Shown: positions 41,196 through 50,064, numbered from the stretch's first letter. The stretch: DNA of 64,000 nucleotides from Streptomyces sp. CC208A (GCF_030010625.1 NZ_JASCXN010000031.1:1-64000); one strand, 5' to 3'. Numbers and translations: made by a program. Notes: a model not told the origin generated them from the sequence alone.

Positions 41196-42122
41196 TCAGG
41201 ACTCCGAGCGGTACATCAGGTCCACCTCGTGGGTCCGGAAGCCCATTCCCTCGTACACCCGCACCGCCGCCGTGTTGTCGGCGTCCACGTACAGCATCGC
41301 CGTCGGCAGTCCCTGCCCCGCCAGGTGCCGCAGCCCCGTCGCGGTGAGGGCCTTGCCGAGGCCGCCGCCCTGCGCCTCCGGCAGGATCCCGACCACGTAC
41401 ACCTCACCGAGCCGCTCCTCGGCGTGCACCTTCGTCCAGTGGAAGCCGACCAGTTCGCCGTCCTTCTCCGCGAGGAAGAAGCCCTTCGGGTCGAACCACG
41501 GCTCCGCCATCCGGTCGTCCAGGTCCCGCTGGGTCAGCGAGCCCTGCTCGGGGTGGTGGGCGAAGGCGGCCGCGTTGACCGCCAGCCAGGCGGCGTCGTC
41601 CTGGCCGGGCACGAAGGTGCGGATCGTGACGCCCTCGGGGAGGACCGGCTCGGGGATGTCCAGGGGGGCCAGCGGGCGGCGCAGCTGCCGCAGTTCGCGG
41701 AAGAGGGTGAGGCCCAGGACCTGGGCGAGGTGGCGGGCGGACGGCTTGCCGCCGTGCGCCCAGACCCGCAGCCGCTTGCCGGAGGCGCCGAGGAGGGCGG
41801 TGCCGAGGGCGCGCCCGTGGCCCCGGCCGCGCTGCTCGGGGTGGACGACCAGCTCGGCGGCCGGGGCCTCGACCGGGTCGGTCTCCTCCAGCTGGGCGTA
41901 GCCGTACAACTGTGTGCCGACCGTGAGCAGGAAGTGGCGCACCCCCTCGCGCCGGCCGTGGCGGAGGTAGAGGCGGCCCTGTTCGGACACCGCGTGCACG
42001 CCGTCGGCGCGGTCCGCGGCCGTGAGCAGGTCCATGACCTCCTGGACCTGCTCGGGGGTGAGCTCGTCGTACGTCTGGATCTGCCGTCCCGGTTCGAGGG
42101 CGGGTGCCGCGTCGGAAGTCAT
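41196..42122 (-). CDS. mshD: Mycothiol synthase
   Basis: 308 aa from ATG 42122. Two tandem GNAT domains: the N-terminal one with ELVVHPEQRGRGHGRALG and VWAHGGKPSARHLAQVLG, the C-terminal one with EVYVVGILPEAQGGGLGKAL and LYVDADNTAAVRVYEGMGF. This layout and the SLTQRDLDDRMAEPWFDPKGF segment are diagnostic of MshD, which acetylates Cys-GlcN-Ins in the last step of mycothiol synthesis. Single gene with its own terminator. Mycothiol production confirms an actinomycete. Confidence 0.96.
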   Translation of the reverse strand: MTSDAAPALEPGRQIQTYDELTPEQVQEVMDLLTAADRADGVHAVSEQGRLYLRHGRREGVRHFLLTVGTQLYGYAQLEETDPVEAPAAELVVHPEQRGRGHGRALGTALLGASGKRLRVWAHGGKPSARHLAQVLGLTLFRELRQLRRPLAPLDIPEPVLPEGVTIRTFVPGQDDAAWLAVNAAAFAHHPEQGSLTQRDLDDRMAEPWFDPKGFFLAEKDGELVGFHWTKVHAEERLGEVYVVGILPEAQGGGLGKALTATGLRHLAGQGLPTAMLYVDADNTAAVRVYEGMGFRTHEVDLMYRSES

Positions 42123-42282
42123 GGGACGAGCCTACGGCGACACCCCGTCAGCCAGCGGCAACTGTCTTGTAACCCACTCCCCCCTGTTGCGCTACGCGCG
42201 TTGACCTTAGGCTGCGTCCGCGGAGCGGGCGAATGCTCGACGTCGTGAATCGGGGCAAAGGGTAAAGGGGACCACGGAAGAG

Positions 42283-44109
42283 ATGGCAGTGAACCGCAGG
42301 AAGAGCAAGGCCGGGCGGCGGATTCTCGCCGCCGGCGCGGGGCTGGCGACGGTCGGAGCGCTCGTCGCCGCGCTGCCGGCGGGCGCCTCGCAGGGCGCCG
42401 CCGAGGCCGCCGCGGGCGGGACGAACGGCAAGGGCTGGGGCCGGATGGTCGACGTCCAGCTGCTGTCCTTCAACGACCTGCACGGCAACCTGGAGCCGCC
42501 GGCCGGTTCCTCGGGTCGGGTCACGCACGTCCACGAGGACGGGACGACGACGCAGATCGACGCCGGCGGTGTCGAGTACCTGGCGACGCACCTGCGCAAG
42601 GCCCGCCAGGGGAATCGTTACTCCATCACGGCGGCCGCCGGTGACATGATCGGCGGCTCGCCGCTGCTCTCCGGTCTCTTCCACGACGAGCCGACGATCG
42701 AGGCGCTCAACAAGCTCGACCTGGACGTCACCTCGGTCGGCAACCACGAGTTCGACGAGGGCGCGGTCGAGCTGGCCCGCATGCAGAACGGTGGCTGCCA
42801 CCCGACGGCCGGCTGCTACGTGCCGGGCGAGAAGTTCCAGGGCGCCGACTTCCCGTACCTCGCGGCCAACGTGACGAACGAGAAGACGGGCAAGCCGATC
42901 CTCGACCCGACCTTCGTCTGGGAGAAGGGCGGCGTCCGCATCGGCTTCATCGGCGTGACCCTGGAGGGCACCGCCAACATCGTCACCGCCGAGGGCGTCA
43001 AGGGCCTGAAGTTCGGTGACGAGGTCGAGACGATCAACAAGTACGCGAAGATCCTGGAGCGTCAGGGCGTCAAGTCCATCGTCGCCCTGATCCACGAGGG
43101 CGGCGCGCCGGCCTCGTCCGCGTACAACTACGACTGCGACAGCCCCGGTCCGGGCGACGGCATCTCCGGCCCGATCGTCGAGATCGCGAAGAACATCTCG
43201 CCGCAGGTCGACGCGCTGGTCACCGGCCACACCCACCAGGCGTACGCGTGCACCATCAAGGACCCGGCGGGCAAGCCGCGCCTGGTCACCTCGGCGGCCT
43301 CCTTCGGCAAGCTGTACACCGACACGACGCTGACCTACGACCGCCGCACCAAGGACATCGTCCGCACCGCGGTCGCCTCGGCCAACCACGTCGTCACGCG
43401 TGACGTGGCGAAGGCCGCGGACATGACGAAGCTGATCGAGGACTGGCGGACCCTCTCCGCGCCGATCGCCAACCGCCCGCAGGGCTGGATCGCCGCCGAC
43501 ATCAACGGCCGCGGCTCCACGGCGTACGAGAAGCCGCTCGGCGACCTGATCGCCGACGCGCAGCTGGAGGGCACGGCCCCGGCGGACAAGGGCGGCGCCC
43601 AGCTGGCCCTGATGAACCCGGGCGGCATCCGCGGGGACCTCGTCCACAAGGCCTCGGGCTCCGAGGGCGACGGCGTGGTGACCTACGGCGAGGCCTTCAC
43701 GGTCCAGCCCTTCACCAACATGATGAACGTGGTCGACCTGACCGGCGCCAACCTGATCGAGGCGCTGAAGCAGCAGGTCAGCGGCCGTAACGAGGAGTCC
43801 CCGAAGATCCTCCAGATCTCGGAGGGCCTGACCTACACGCTCGACATGACCAAGACGGGCGCGGACCGCGTCGTCGAGTCCACGATCAGGCTGAACGGCG
43901 AGCCGATCGACCCGTCGAAGACCTACCGGGTCGCGATGAACGAGTTCCTGGCGGGCGGCGGCGACGGTTTCGCGGCCCTGGCCACCGGCACGAACAAGCT
44001 GGTCGGCGCCTCGGACCTCGACCTCCTCAACGCCTACCTCGCGGCCCACTCCACCGCCGCGACCCCGCTGCCGGTCCCGGCGGCGGACCGCATCACGGTC
44101 GTCCAGTAA
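42283..44109 (+). CDS. Secreted 5'-nucleotidase/UshA-like phosphoesterase
   Basis: 608 aa from ATG 42283. An RRKSKAGRR...LAAGAGLATVGALVAALPAGASQG signal peptide precedes a metallophosphatase domain: LLSFNDLHGNLEP, AGDMIGGSPLL, SVGNHEFDEG and VTGHTHQAYACT carry the two-metal site. The C-terminal 5_nucleotid_C domain (about 400-600) has LMNPGGIRGDL, FTVQPFTNMMNVVDLTG and NEFLAGGGDGFAAL. It releases phosphate from extracellular nucleotides, fitting the phosphate cluster. No PHO box could be seen in the 160-bp upstream region. Confidence 0.94.
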   Translation: MAVNRRKSKAGRRILAAGAGLATVGALVAALPAGASQGAAEAAAGGTNGKGWGRMVDVQLLSFNDLHGNLEPPAGSSGRVTHVHEDGTTTQIDAGGVEYLATHLRKARQGNRYSITAAAGDMIGGSPLLSGLFHDEPTIEALNKLDLDVTSVGNHEFDEGAVELARMQNGGCHPTAGCYVPGEKFQGADFPYLAANVTNEKTGKPILDPTFVWEKGGVRIGFIGVTLEGTANIVTAEGVKGLKFGDEVETINKYAKILERQGVKSIVALIHEGGAPASSAYNYDCDSPGPGDGISGPIVEIAKNISPQVDALVTGHTHQAYACTIKDPAGKPRLVTSAASFGKLYTDTTLTYDRRTKDIVRTAVASANHVVTRDVAKAADMTKLIEDWRTLSAPIANRPQGWIAADINGRGSTAYEKPLGDLIADAQLEGTAPADKGGAQLALMNPGGIRGDLVHKASGSEGDGVVTYGEAFTVQPFTNMMNVVDLTGANLIEALKQQVSGRNEESPKILQISEGLTYTLDMTKTGADRVVESTIRLNGEPIDPSKTYRVAMNEFLAGGGDGFAALATGTNKLVGASDLDLLNAYLAAHSTAATPLPVPAADRITVVQ

Positions 44110-44141
44110 TCCTCCAGCAGTCCTTGGCGGTCTCTGGAACG

Positions 44142-44181
44142 AAGGGGGCGGCGAACCGTTTCGACGGTCCGTCACCCCCTT
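44142..44181. terminator. Bidirectional hairpin between nucleotidase and CYTH genes
   Basis: An imperfect long inverted repeat, AAGGGGGCGGCGAACCG against CGACGGTCCGTCACCCCCTTT, loop TTT, lying between the convergent genes. Confidence 0.7.
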
Positions 44182-44190
44182 TCCCGTGCC

Positions 44191-44754
44191 TCAGCCGTCG
44201 CGGCACCGTCGCATGACCAGATCGCGGTACGGCAGGGCCACCGTGGGGCACGCGACCAGACCGAGGCGGGCCTCGGCCTCGTCGAGGAGCCGGGCGGCGC
44301 GGTCGGGATCGGCGGACAGGATCTCGGTCTCGGCGAAGACCCCCGCGCCGGCCACCTCGTCGAGGGTGACGGTGACGTCGCCGAGACGGTAGGTGGTGCG
44401 GTGCTTGAGCACCCGTACGAGCTCGACCATGCCGATCGCGGTCAGCAGCGCCTCGGCCTGGAGCGCCTGCCCGCCGGACAGGACGAGATCGGTCTCCGGC
44501 TTGGCGATCACGTCGTCCGCGCGGTGGGTGTGCCGTGTGGTGGGCGGTTTGTACGTGATCTCGGTACGGTCGCCGCGACGGCGGACCCGCAGGCATTCGA
44601 CGGTCGCCATGTAGTCGACGTCGGGGCGGGAGTAGTAGACGTCGGTCTCCGTCGACGTCCCCGCGTTCTCGTAGCCGAGGTCGCGGAGGCGCTTCTCCAG
44701 TTCGCCGGACGGCATGGTCAGTTCGCGCTTGCGCTCGACTTCGATCTCGGTCAC
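44191..44754 (-). CDS. CYTH-domain protein
   Basis: 187 aa from GTG 44754, overlapping the methyltransferase stop (GTGA). The CYTH tunnel fold is shown by VTEIEVERKRELTMPSGELEKRL (the EIERK-type N-terminal motif), DVYYSRP, LRVRRRGDRTEITYKPP, VLKHRTTYRLGDVTVTLDEVAGAGVFAETEI. The family includes adenylate cyclase class IV, thiamine triphosphatase and tripolyphosphatases; without more data the substrate is open (a triphosphate). Part of the methyltransferase operon. Confidence 0.9.
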   Translation of the reverse strand: MTEIEVERKRELTMPSGELEKRLRDLGYENAGTSTETDVYYSRPDVDYMATVECLRVRRRGDRTEITYKPPTTRHTHRADDVIAKPETDLVLSGGQALQAEALLTAIGMVELVRVLKHRTTYRLGDVTVTLDEVAGAGVFAETEILSADPDRAARLLDEAEARLGLVACPTVALPYRDLVMRRCRDG

Positions 44755-46127
44755 GTGCCTTCTCCGGTGTTGATCGCGCGGTAGACACGGGTCAGGTTCC
44801 GTTTGCTGCACCAGCCCTGGACCGTGGTCATGGCCTGCCCCAGTGTCTCGGTGTCGATGAAGGGGATGCGGCGGAACAGGACAAGCTGTTTGGCGTCGTC
44901 CAAGGGGTTCGGCAGGCGTTTGGTCAGATAGCGGTTGTAGTAGTTGCGTTGTTGGACCAGTACGTCTTCGGGCTCCACCGGGAGCAGGACCGACTCCTCC
45001 GTCGCGGAGTTCACGGCGAACGCTGTGATCAGCTCGCCCAGGGTCAGGTAGGCATACGTCTCCCGGCCCTCTCGCGTGCTCCACGCCTCCCAGATCGCGA
45101 GGCAGGCGGTGTCGCCGCGCTCGGCGGCCGTGAGGAAAGCCGTCAGGGCCACGTCGGTGCACTCGTCGAAGATGTCGCCGTCGACGGTGTAGCGGTCTCC
45201 GTAGGGTTCGCTCACCGCCAGCAGCATGGCCTTGTGGGACCGGGGCAGCCAGTCCGATCCCGTGAGGACGTAACGCACTCGCTTGTGCCCCGTTCTCGCG
45301 TCGAGCCAGTCGGCCGCGAGCTGCCCGTCCAGGACGGGGACGAAGCCGAGGACACCGGAGCGCCACACGTGGTCGCGGAAGGTGATGTAGTGACGCTGCA
45401 CTTCCCGGAACAGCCCGACCGGTGCACCGATGACGGCGCCGGTCGTACGGGACAGATCGTCGACCGGCGTGATCCGGGATCCCTGGCGGGCGACGACCTC
45501 ATCCTCGGCATGGTGGTAGGGGTGCGTCCCTTCCCGGATGTAGTGGGGCAGGAACATACGTAGGAACTGGAGCCAGGACGGTCCGTCGTAGGCGTGGGTG
45601 ACGCGCTCGTGCAGGGAAGGGGCCCGGACGGCGTACACGTCGCGGTAGGCGAAGTACCCCTCCCCGGTCAGCACCCTGGGGATCTTCCGCATGAGGGAGT
45701 GGATGCCGCCGTACCCGCCGGCGTACGAGTACACCTCGTGCAGGAGCGCGGAGGCGCCGATCACGTCCGCCCTGCGGTCGAGCAGGGTGTCGATGTCCTG
45801 GGCGAAACCCTCGACCAGCGTGCAGGTCCCGGTACGGTCGAAGGCGTTCATGGCCTCCGTGAGCGAACGGGACACGACTCCGGGTACCTCGATCAGGGTG
45901 AGGGTGATGTCGTTCGCGTGGTCCGAGCGGTCCGACATCTGGAGACGTTCCGCGAGGTACGCGACGGCGGCACCGCCGCCGGGACCGATCTCCACCAGGT
46001 GCGGACGCGGCGACGTGACGCGCTGGAGCGCCCGGTGCATGAGAAGCCCCTTCTCGGCGCCGTTGGCGTTCGCTGCGACGTCGAGGTAGCCGGGCGTCGC
46101 CTTGTGTTCGGTGGCGAACACGCTCAC
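44751..46127 (-). CDS. SAM-dependent methyltransferase-like protein
   Basis: 458 aa from GTG 46127, which has a near-ideal AAAGGAGG ribosome site seven bases upstream. A Rossmann-like SAM motif occurs at HLVEIGPGGGAAVAYLAE (about residues 43-60), followed by the acidic strand end TLIEVPG and ADVIGASALLHEVYSY, the usual motif I, II and IV positions. The C-terminal 200 residues form a second region (VLTGSDWLPRSHKAM, EECTDVAL-like segments, FLTAAERGDTACLAIWEAW) with no recognised domain. Product and substrate unknown. First large gene of a four-gene island facing a HTH/TPR regulator. Confidence 0.7.
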   Translation of the reverse strand: MSVFATEHKATPGYLDVAANANGAEKGLLMHRALQRVTSPRPHLVEIGPGGGAAVAYLAERLQMSDRSDHANDITLTLIEVPGVVSRSLTEAMNAFDRTGTCTLVEGFAQDIDTLLDRRADVIGASALLHEVYSYAGGYGGIHSLMRKIPRVLTGEGYFAYRDVYAVRAPSLHERVTHAYDGPSWLQFLRMFLPHYIREGTHPYHHAEDEVVARQGSRITPVDDLSRTTGAVIGAPVGLFREVQRHYITFRDHVWRSGVLGFVPVLDGQLAADWLDARTGHKRVRYVLTGSDWLPRSHKAMLLAVSEPYGDRYTVDGDIFDECTDVALTAFLTAAERGDTACLAIWEAWSTREGRETYAYLTLGELITAFAVNSATEESVLLPVEPEDVLVQQRNYYNRYLTKRLPNPLDDAKQLVLFRRIPFIDTETLGQAMTTVQGWCSKRNLTRVYRAINTGEGT

Positions 46128-46150
46128 TCGTTCCTCCTTTCTCGTGATGC

Positions 46151-46357
46151 TCAGATCACGGGCTGGATGTTGTCGACGGCCGTGGACCACTCGACTCCGG
46201 AGGCGGGGCGGATGTGGGCGATGCGGACCACCCGGCCGTCGTCGTGCAGCTCGTGCGTGACGGCCATCAGCTCGCCTTCACCGTTGCTGGGGATGTCACG
46301 GACCTTCCGGCGCAGCAGCGGGTGCTGCTCGTAGCCCGCAGGGTCGACCGGGTTCAT
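46151..46357 (-). CDS. 68-aa small protein of the methyltransferase island
   Basis: ATG 46357 overlaps the preceding 64-aa ORF stop (ATGA). The sequence MNPVDPAGYEQHPLLRRKVR ... HELHDDGRVVRIAHIRPASG ... NIQPVI looks like a small beta-barrel or strand-rich protein; the HDDGRVVRIAHIRP part has charged strands. Not a transmembrane or signal sequence. 23 bases upstream of the methyltransferase start, so co-transcribed. Function unknown; it is not obviously a RiPP precursor because it lacks a Cys/Ser/Thr-rich core. Confidence 0.6.
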   Translation of the reverse strand: MNPVDPAGYEQHPLLRRKVRDIPSNGEGELMAVTHELHDDGRVVRIAHIRPASGVEWSTAVDNIQPVI

Positions 46358-46548
46358 GCCTCGGCCTCCTGCCGACGGTCGTTGCTGGTCTCGGCCTCGA
46401 CGCGGCGCATGAACGTCAGCCAGCCCCGCGCCGCCCGCAGGCGCAGGGCTCGGCTCGGTGCACCGGGAGACGGCTCGGGAGCGATGGGCCGACGTGGTGG
46501 GCGCTCGGGTAGGCCGGATTCGTCATGGGGGCGGGCGGGGACGGGCAT
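46354..46548 (-). CDS. 64-aa small basic protein
   Basis: ATG 46548 to a stop overlapping the next ATG. The N-terminal half is Pro/Arg-rich (RPHDESGLPERPPRRPIAPEPS), the C-terminal half a helix with RGWLTFMRRVEAETSNDR. Weakly supported: G+C-rich low complexity makes chance open frames common, but the ATGA overlap and shared strand with the island argue for a gene. Confidence 0.4.
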   Translation of the reverse strand: MPVPARPHDESGLPERPPRRPIAPEPSPGAPSRALRLRAARGWLTFMRRVEAETSNDRRQEAEA

Positions 46549-46573
46549 GGCTGTCCTCTCGACGGAGGGTGAG

Positions 46574-46658
46574 CGTTGGATGGCTGATAGTCATTCAACG
46601 GGGGTACACCGCCCAGGAGAACGGTCCATGCTGGAGGGGTCGTTGAATGCGTTGAATG
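46574..46658. promoter_or_regulatory. Iterated GTTGAATG motifs, candidate operator
   Basis: GTTGAATG occurs at 46642-46649 and 46651-46658 on the plus strand, as its reverse complement CATTCAAC at 46592-46599, and with one change (GTTGGATG) at 46574-46581. All four lie in the 125-bp region between the divergent island genes and the regulator start at 46673. The arrangement suggests binding sites for the regulator. Confidence 0.5.
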
Positions 46659-46672
46659 CCAGGGAGCTGGGA

Positions 46673-48019
46673 ATGGGACGCACACCGAACACCGCCCTTG
46701 CCGCCTTGATGGTCGAGGCGGGCTGGGGAAACGGACAGCTCGCGCGGGCCGTCAACCGCGCTGGGGCCGAGGCGGGACTGACGCTCAACTACTCCGCGAG
46801 CACGGTGACTTACTGGCTCCGGGGTTCCCTTCCGAAGGAACCCGCGCGGGTGATCGTGGCGGAGGCGTTCGCGCGGCGTGTCCGGCGGCCGGTGACCTGT
46901 GCGGAGCTCGGGTTTCCCGACACCGGAGCCGATGCCGACAGCGAGAGGGGCACGCGCGGTCTGGCCGGTCTCGTCAGAAACGACATGGATCCCTCGCGGC
47001 GCGGTGTACTCGCTACGGGGTTGTACTCGGCCGCTCTGATGGTTCCCCGGTTCTCCGACCTGGGGGACCGGCTGGACGGCTCCGAGGAGGATCGGAGGGC
47101 GGGGCGTACGGTCCGTGTCGGGGCCGGTGAGGTGGCCACGGTCCGGAAGATGACGGACCACATCGCGACGATCCTGGACGACCTCGGGGGCGGCCACGCC
47201 CGCCCCATGGCGGCGGCTTTCCTGGCGAACACGGTGCTGTCGTGGCTGGAGGCGGACGCGACGCCGAAGGTGCGTGAGGAGATGCGCTCGGCCGCGTCGG
47301 ATTTCGTGTACCTCACAGGGTGGATGGCCATGTACGAGCGGGCACACGGCCTCGGCCAGCGGTACTTCGTGCAGGCCCTCGACCTCGCCCGGGAGGCCGG
47401 CGACCAGCTCACGTACTGCCGGACCCTGCGGGGTATGGCGCTTCAGGCGTCGAACCTCGGACACGGGTCGAAAGCGTTGGAGCACGCGGACTCCGCCGCC
47501 GAGGCGGCCCCGTCGGCCGGGCCGCGCCTCGTCGCCTTCCTCCGGGGCCAGCAGGCGCACGGCGCGGCAATGGTGAAGGACCGTCGGCAGGCGTTCGCCC
47601 GGCTGCGGGAGGCAGAGGAGGCGCTGGCCCGGGCGGACGGCCGCAACGACGCGGTCGGCGGGTACGACCAGGCCGCGTACCACTTCCACGTCTCGCACGT
47701 GCTGTACGAGCTGGGCGACCTGCCGGGCTCGGTCAAGGCGATGCAGCGGTCCAACCGGGCACGGCCGTCGCACGAGCGGCAGGGGCGTGTGCACGCGCAC
47801 GGCGTACTGGCCGCCCGGCAGTGGGAACTCGGGCACGTCGAGGCGGCGTGCGAGACCTGGGACCGCTTCCTGGACGACTACACCGTCCTGTCGACGGCAC
47901 GTGGTGACGAGCACTTCGGGGTGCTCAGGAAGCACGTCGCCTCGCAGCCCGGTAGCCGGGCGGTGCGCGGGTTGGGGGAACGGGTGCGGGTCGTGGCGGA
48001 GCGGAAGGCGGCTGCCTGA
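46673..48019 (+). CDS. HTH transcriptional regulator with TPR-like C-terminal domain
   Basis: 448 aa from ATG 46673 (AGGGAG upstream); ATG 46628 would add 15 residues and has its own CAGGAGAA site. The N-terminus is the actinobacterial HTH segment TPNTALAALMVEAGWGNGQLARAVN ... STVTYWLRGSLPKEP. The remaining residues form a large helical, TPR-like repeat region (e.g. AMYERAHGLGQRYFVQALDLAREAG, SNLGHGSKALEHADSAAEAAP, YHFHVSHVLYELGDLPGSVKAM). Such regulators often face the genes they control, and the iterated motif at 46574-46658 lies between. Confidence 0.78.
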   Translation: MGRTPNTALAALMVEAGWGNGQLARAVNRAGAEAGLTLNYSASTVTYWLRGSLPKEPARVIVAEAFARRVRRPVTCAELGFPDTGADADSERGTRGLAGLVRNDMDPSRRGVLATGLYSAALMVPRFSDLGDRLDGSEEDRRAGRTVRVGAGEVATVRKMTDHIATILDDLGGGHARPMAAAFLANTVLSWLEADATPKVREEMRSAASDFVYLTGWMAMYERAHGLGQRYFVQALDLAREAGDQLTYCRTLRGMALQASNLGHGSKALEHADSAAEAAPSAGPRLVAFLRGQQAHGAAMVKDRRQAFARLREAEEALARADGRNDAVGGYDQAAYHFHVSHVLYELGDLPGSVKAMQRSNRARPSHERQGRVHAHGVLAARQWELGHVEAACETWDRFLDDYTVLSTARGDEHFGVLRKHVASQPGSRAVRGLGERVRVVAERKAAA

Positions 48020-48044
48020 GGCGAAGTGTCGTACGCGGTGGGGC

Positions 48045-48500
48045 GTGACCGCTCTGTCGGCCGGCATCCTTGAGGAGCTTCGGCGGAACATCGCCGAGAA
48101 GGTGGGAGACGGCAAGGCCGAGGGGCTCGTCGCGAAGCCGGAGGAGTGGTTTCCCGACAGCTCGGTGACGGAGTGCGAGTCGCTCGTGTCGGCCATGACG
48201 AACGACCCCAAGGACCGGCATGTCCTCGCCGCCGCGGTGCGGGGGCAGGCGCATGCGGTCGTGACGTTGAACCTCCGGGACTTTCCGCGGGCGGCCGGCG
48301 CTCCGTACGACATCGAGATCCTGCACCCCGACGACTTCCTGCTCGACATGCTCGACCTCGCGCCGGTCACCGTCCTGGCGGTGCTGAGGGCGCAGGCGGC
48401 TCGCTACCGGCGTGAGCCGCGTGATCTGCACGGGCTGCTCGACCGGCTCGCCGCCGGTGGCGTGCCGCAGTTCGCAGAGGAGGTCCGGCGCAGGATCTGA
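48045..48500 (+). pseudogene. 5'-truncated PIN-domain toxin-like gene
   Basis: The frame from GTG 48045 encodes ILEELRRNIAEKVGD, SAMTNDPKDRHVLAAAVRGQ, VVTLNLRDFPRAAG and HPDDFLLDMLDLAP, which match the middle and C-terminal part of a PIN-type ribonuclease. The expected N-terminus carrying the first catalytic Asp (LDTCVLYPS-type strand) is missing; in its place is unrelated sequence fused to the end of the preceding regulator region. The residual acids (NDPKDRHV, NLRDF) remain. Therefore a decayed toxin, not an active nuclease. Its antitoxin partner is not seen. Confidence 0.7.
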
Positions 48501-48577
48501 GGGATCCTCATGGTCGGGACCAAAGAGGCCGAGCGCCGCTCTGGTGAAGTTGTCGTGTGCCTGTCATGGTGGGGCTC

Positions 48578-49438
48578 ATGGAGCGACGACGCTTTCTCGC
48601 CGGGGCCCTCGGGGCCGGAGCCGTACTGCTCGCCGGAGCGCCCGCCGCGAGGGCCTCGGCGGTGGACACGCGCGCGTGGATGGGGGCGCACGGGGACGGG
48701 ACCGCGCTCGCGCGGCTCACGATTCCGGGGACGCACGACTCCGGGGCGCGGTTCGGGGGGCCGTGGGCGGAGTGCCAGAACACCACCATCGCGCAGCAGC
48801 TCGACAGCGGGGTGCGGTTCCTGGACGTGCGGTGCCGGGTGACCGGCGGGTCCTTCGCCATCCACCACGGCGCCGCCTACCAGCACATGATGTTCGGCGA
48901 CGTGCTCATCGCCTGCCGGGACTTCCTCGCCGCCCACCCCTCCGAGACCGTGCTCATGCGGGTCAAGCAGGAGTACTCCGAGGAGTCCGACGCCGTCTTC
49001 CGGAGCGTCTTCGACGACTACCTCGACCGGCGCGGCTGGCGCTCCCTCTTCCGGATCGGGGACGGCCTGCCGCTGCTCGGCGAGGCGCGCGGGCGGGTCG
49101 TGCTGCTCGCCGACAACGGCGGGCTGCCCGGGCTGCGGTGGGCCGACTCCCGCCACTTCTCCGTCCAGGACGACTGGAACGCCCTCCCCTACGCCAAGTA
49201 CCCGAAGATCGAGGCCCACTTCCACGCCGCCGTCGAGCGCCCTGGTCCTCTGTACGTGAACTTCGTCAGCACCTCCGCCGGCCTGCCGCCCCGCTGGAAC
49301 TCCGACAACCTCAACCCCCGCGTCCACTCCTGGCTGGACGGCTCCTGGGCGGCCGGCCGCACCGGGCTCGGCATCGTCCCGCTGGACTTCCCCGCCACCC
49401 GCGCCGGGCTCGTGGAGGCCCTGCTGCGGCACAACTGA
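48578..49438 (+). CDS. PI-PLC-like secreted phosphodiesterase
   Basis: 286 aa from ATG 48578; upstream in-frame ATG and GTG codons give less fitting signal peptides. A twin-Arg-like signal (ERRRFLAGALGAGAVLLAG) ends near residue 32 in ARASA. The PI-PLC X barrel has LTIPGTHDSGARFG with the first catalytic His and GSFAIHHGAAYQHMMF with the second, and GVRFLDVRCRV. Cleaves phosphatidylinositol or GPI-like lipids; bacterial PLCs of this type usually are exported. Single gene. Confidence 0.9.
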   Translation: MERRRFLAGALGAGAVLLAGAPAARASAVDTRAWMGAHGDGTALARLTIPGTHDSGARFGGPWAECQNTTIAQQLDSGVRFLDVRCRVTGGSFAIHHGAAYQHMMFGDVLIACRDFLAAHPSETVLMRVKQEYSEESDAVFRSVFDDYLDRRGWRSLFRIGDGLPLLGEARGRVVLLADNGGLPGLRWADSRHFSVQDDWNALPYAKYPKIEAHFHAAVERPGPLYVNFVSTSAGLPPRWNSDNLNPRVHSWLDGSWAAGRTGLGIVPLDFPATRAGLVEALLRHN

Positions 49439-49491
49439 GGCCGGAGGGCAATTCGGTGGCGGCGGGAGCGGAGTCGTACCACCATGCCCGC

Positions 49492-50064
49492 ATGCGGACC
49501 AGCGGCACGGACGACGTACAGCGGTGGACGACCTCCACCGTCCACACCGACATGTGGGCCGACCCCGACGACGATCCGCGCGAGGGCGGCGGCACGGTGG
49601 TCGTCGACGAGCGCGGCGCCCTCCTCGACGCCCTGCGGCACTTCCGGCTCACCCTGGAGCTGAAGTGCGAGGGCCTGGACGCCGAGCAGCTGGCCCTGCG
49701 GTCCGTACCGCCCTCCACCATGTCGCTGCTCGGGCTCATCCGGCACATGGCCGAGGACGAGCGGCACTTCCGCCGCCTCGCCGGCGAGGACACGCCCCGG
49801 ATCTACCGCACCCCGGACGACCGCGACGCCGACTGGAACGGCGCCGTCGCCGACCCGGCCGTCGTCGAGGACGCCTGGCGGCGGTGGAGGGAGGAGGCGG
49901 AACTGACGGACCGGTTCGTCGCCGCCTCCCCGGACCTCGGCGCCCCGATCGCCGACGGCGGGCAGCTGCGCGAACTGCTCACCATGCAGATCACCGAGTA
50001 CGCCCGCCACTGCGGCCACGCCGACCTGCTCCGCGAGCGGATCGACGGCCGCGTGGGGCAGTAG
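49492..50064 (+). CDS. DinB/YfiT-family protein
   Basis: 190 aa from ATG 49492; the frame is open further upstream but this is the first good start. A four-helix-bundle DUF664/DinB domain is indicated by ERGALLDALRHFRLTLELKCEGLDAEQLALRS, LGLIRHMAEDERHFRRLAG and ITEYARHCGHADLLRERIDG, with the metal-site His residues (HMAEDERHF and ARHCGHADLLRE). These are mycothiol-dependent or thiol-transferase-like in many actinobacteria. Converges on the nucleotidyltransferase. Substrate unknown. Confidence 0.85.
   Translation: MRTSGTDDVQRWTTSTVHTDMWADPDDDPREGGGTVVVDERGALLDALRHFRLTLELKCEGLDAEQLALRSVPPSTMSLLGLIRHMAEDERHFRRLAGEDTPRIYRTPDDRDADWNGAVADPAVVEDAWRRWREEAELTDRFVAASPDLGAPIADGGQLRELLTMQITEYARHCGHADLLRERIDGRVGQ

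Noticed and set aside
46354..46357. RiPP precursor in the methyltransferase island
   Set aside because: Neither small ORF has a Cys, Ser or Thr-rich core or recognisable leader; no known maturation enzyme is adjacent.
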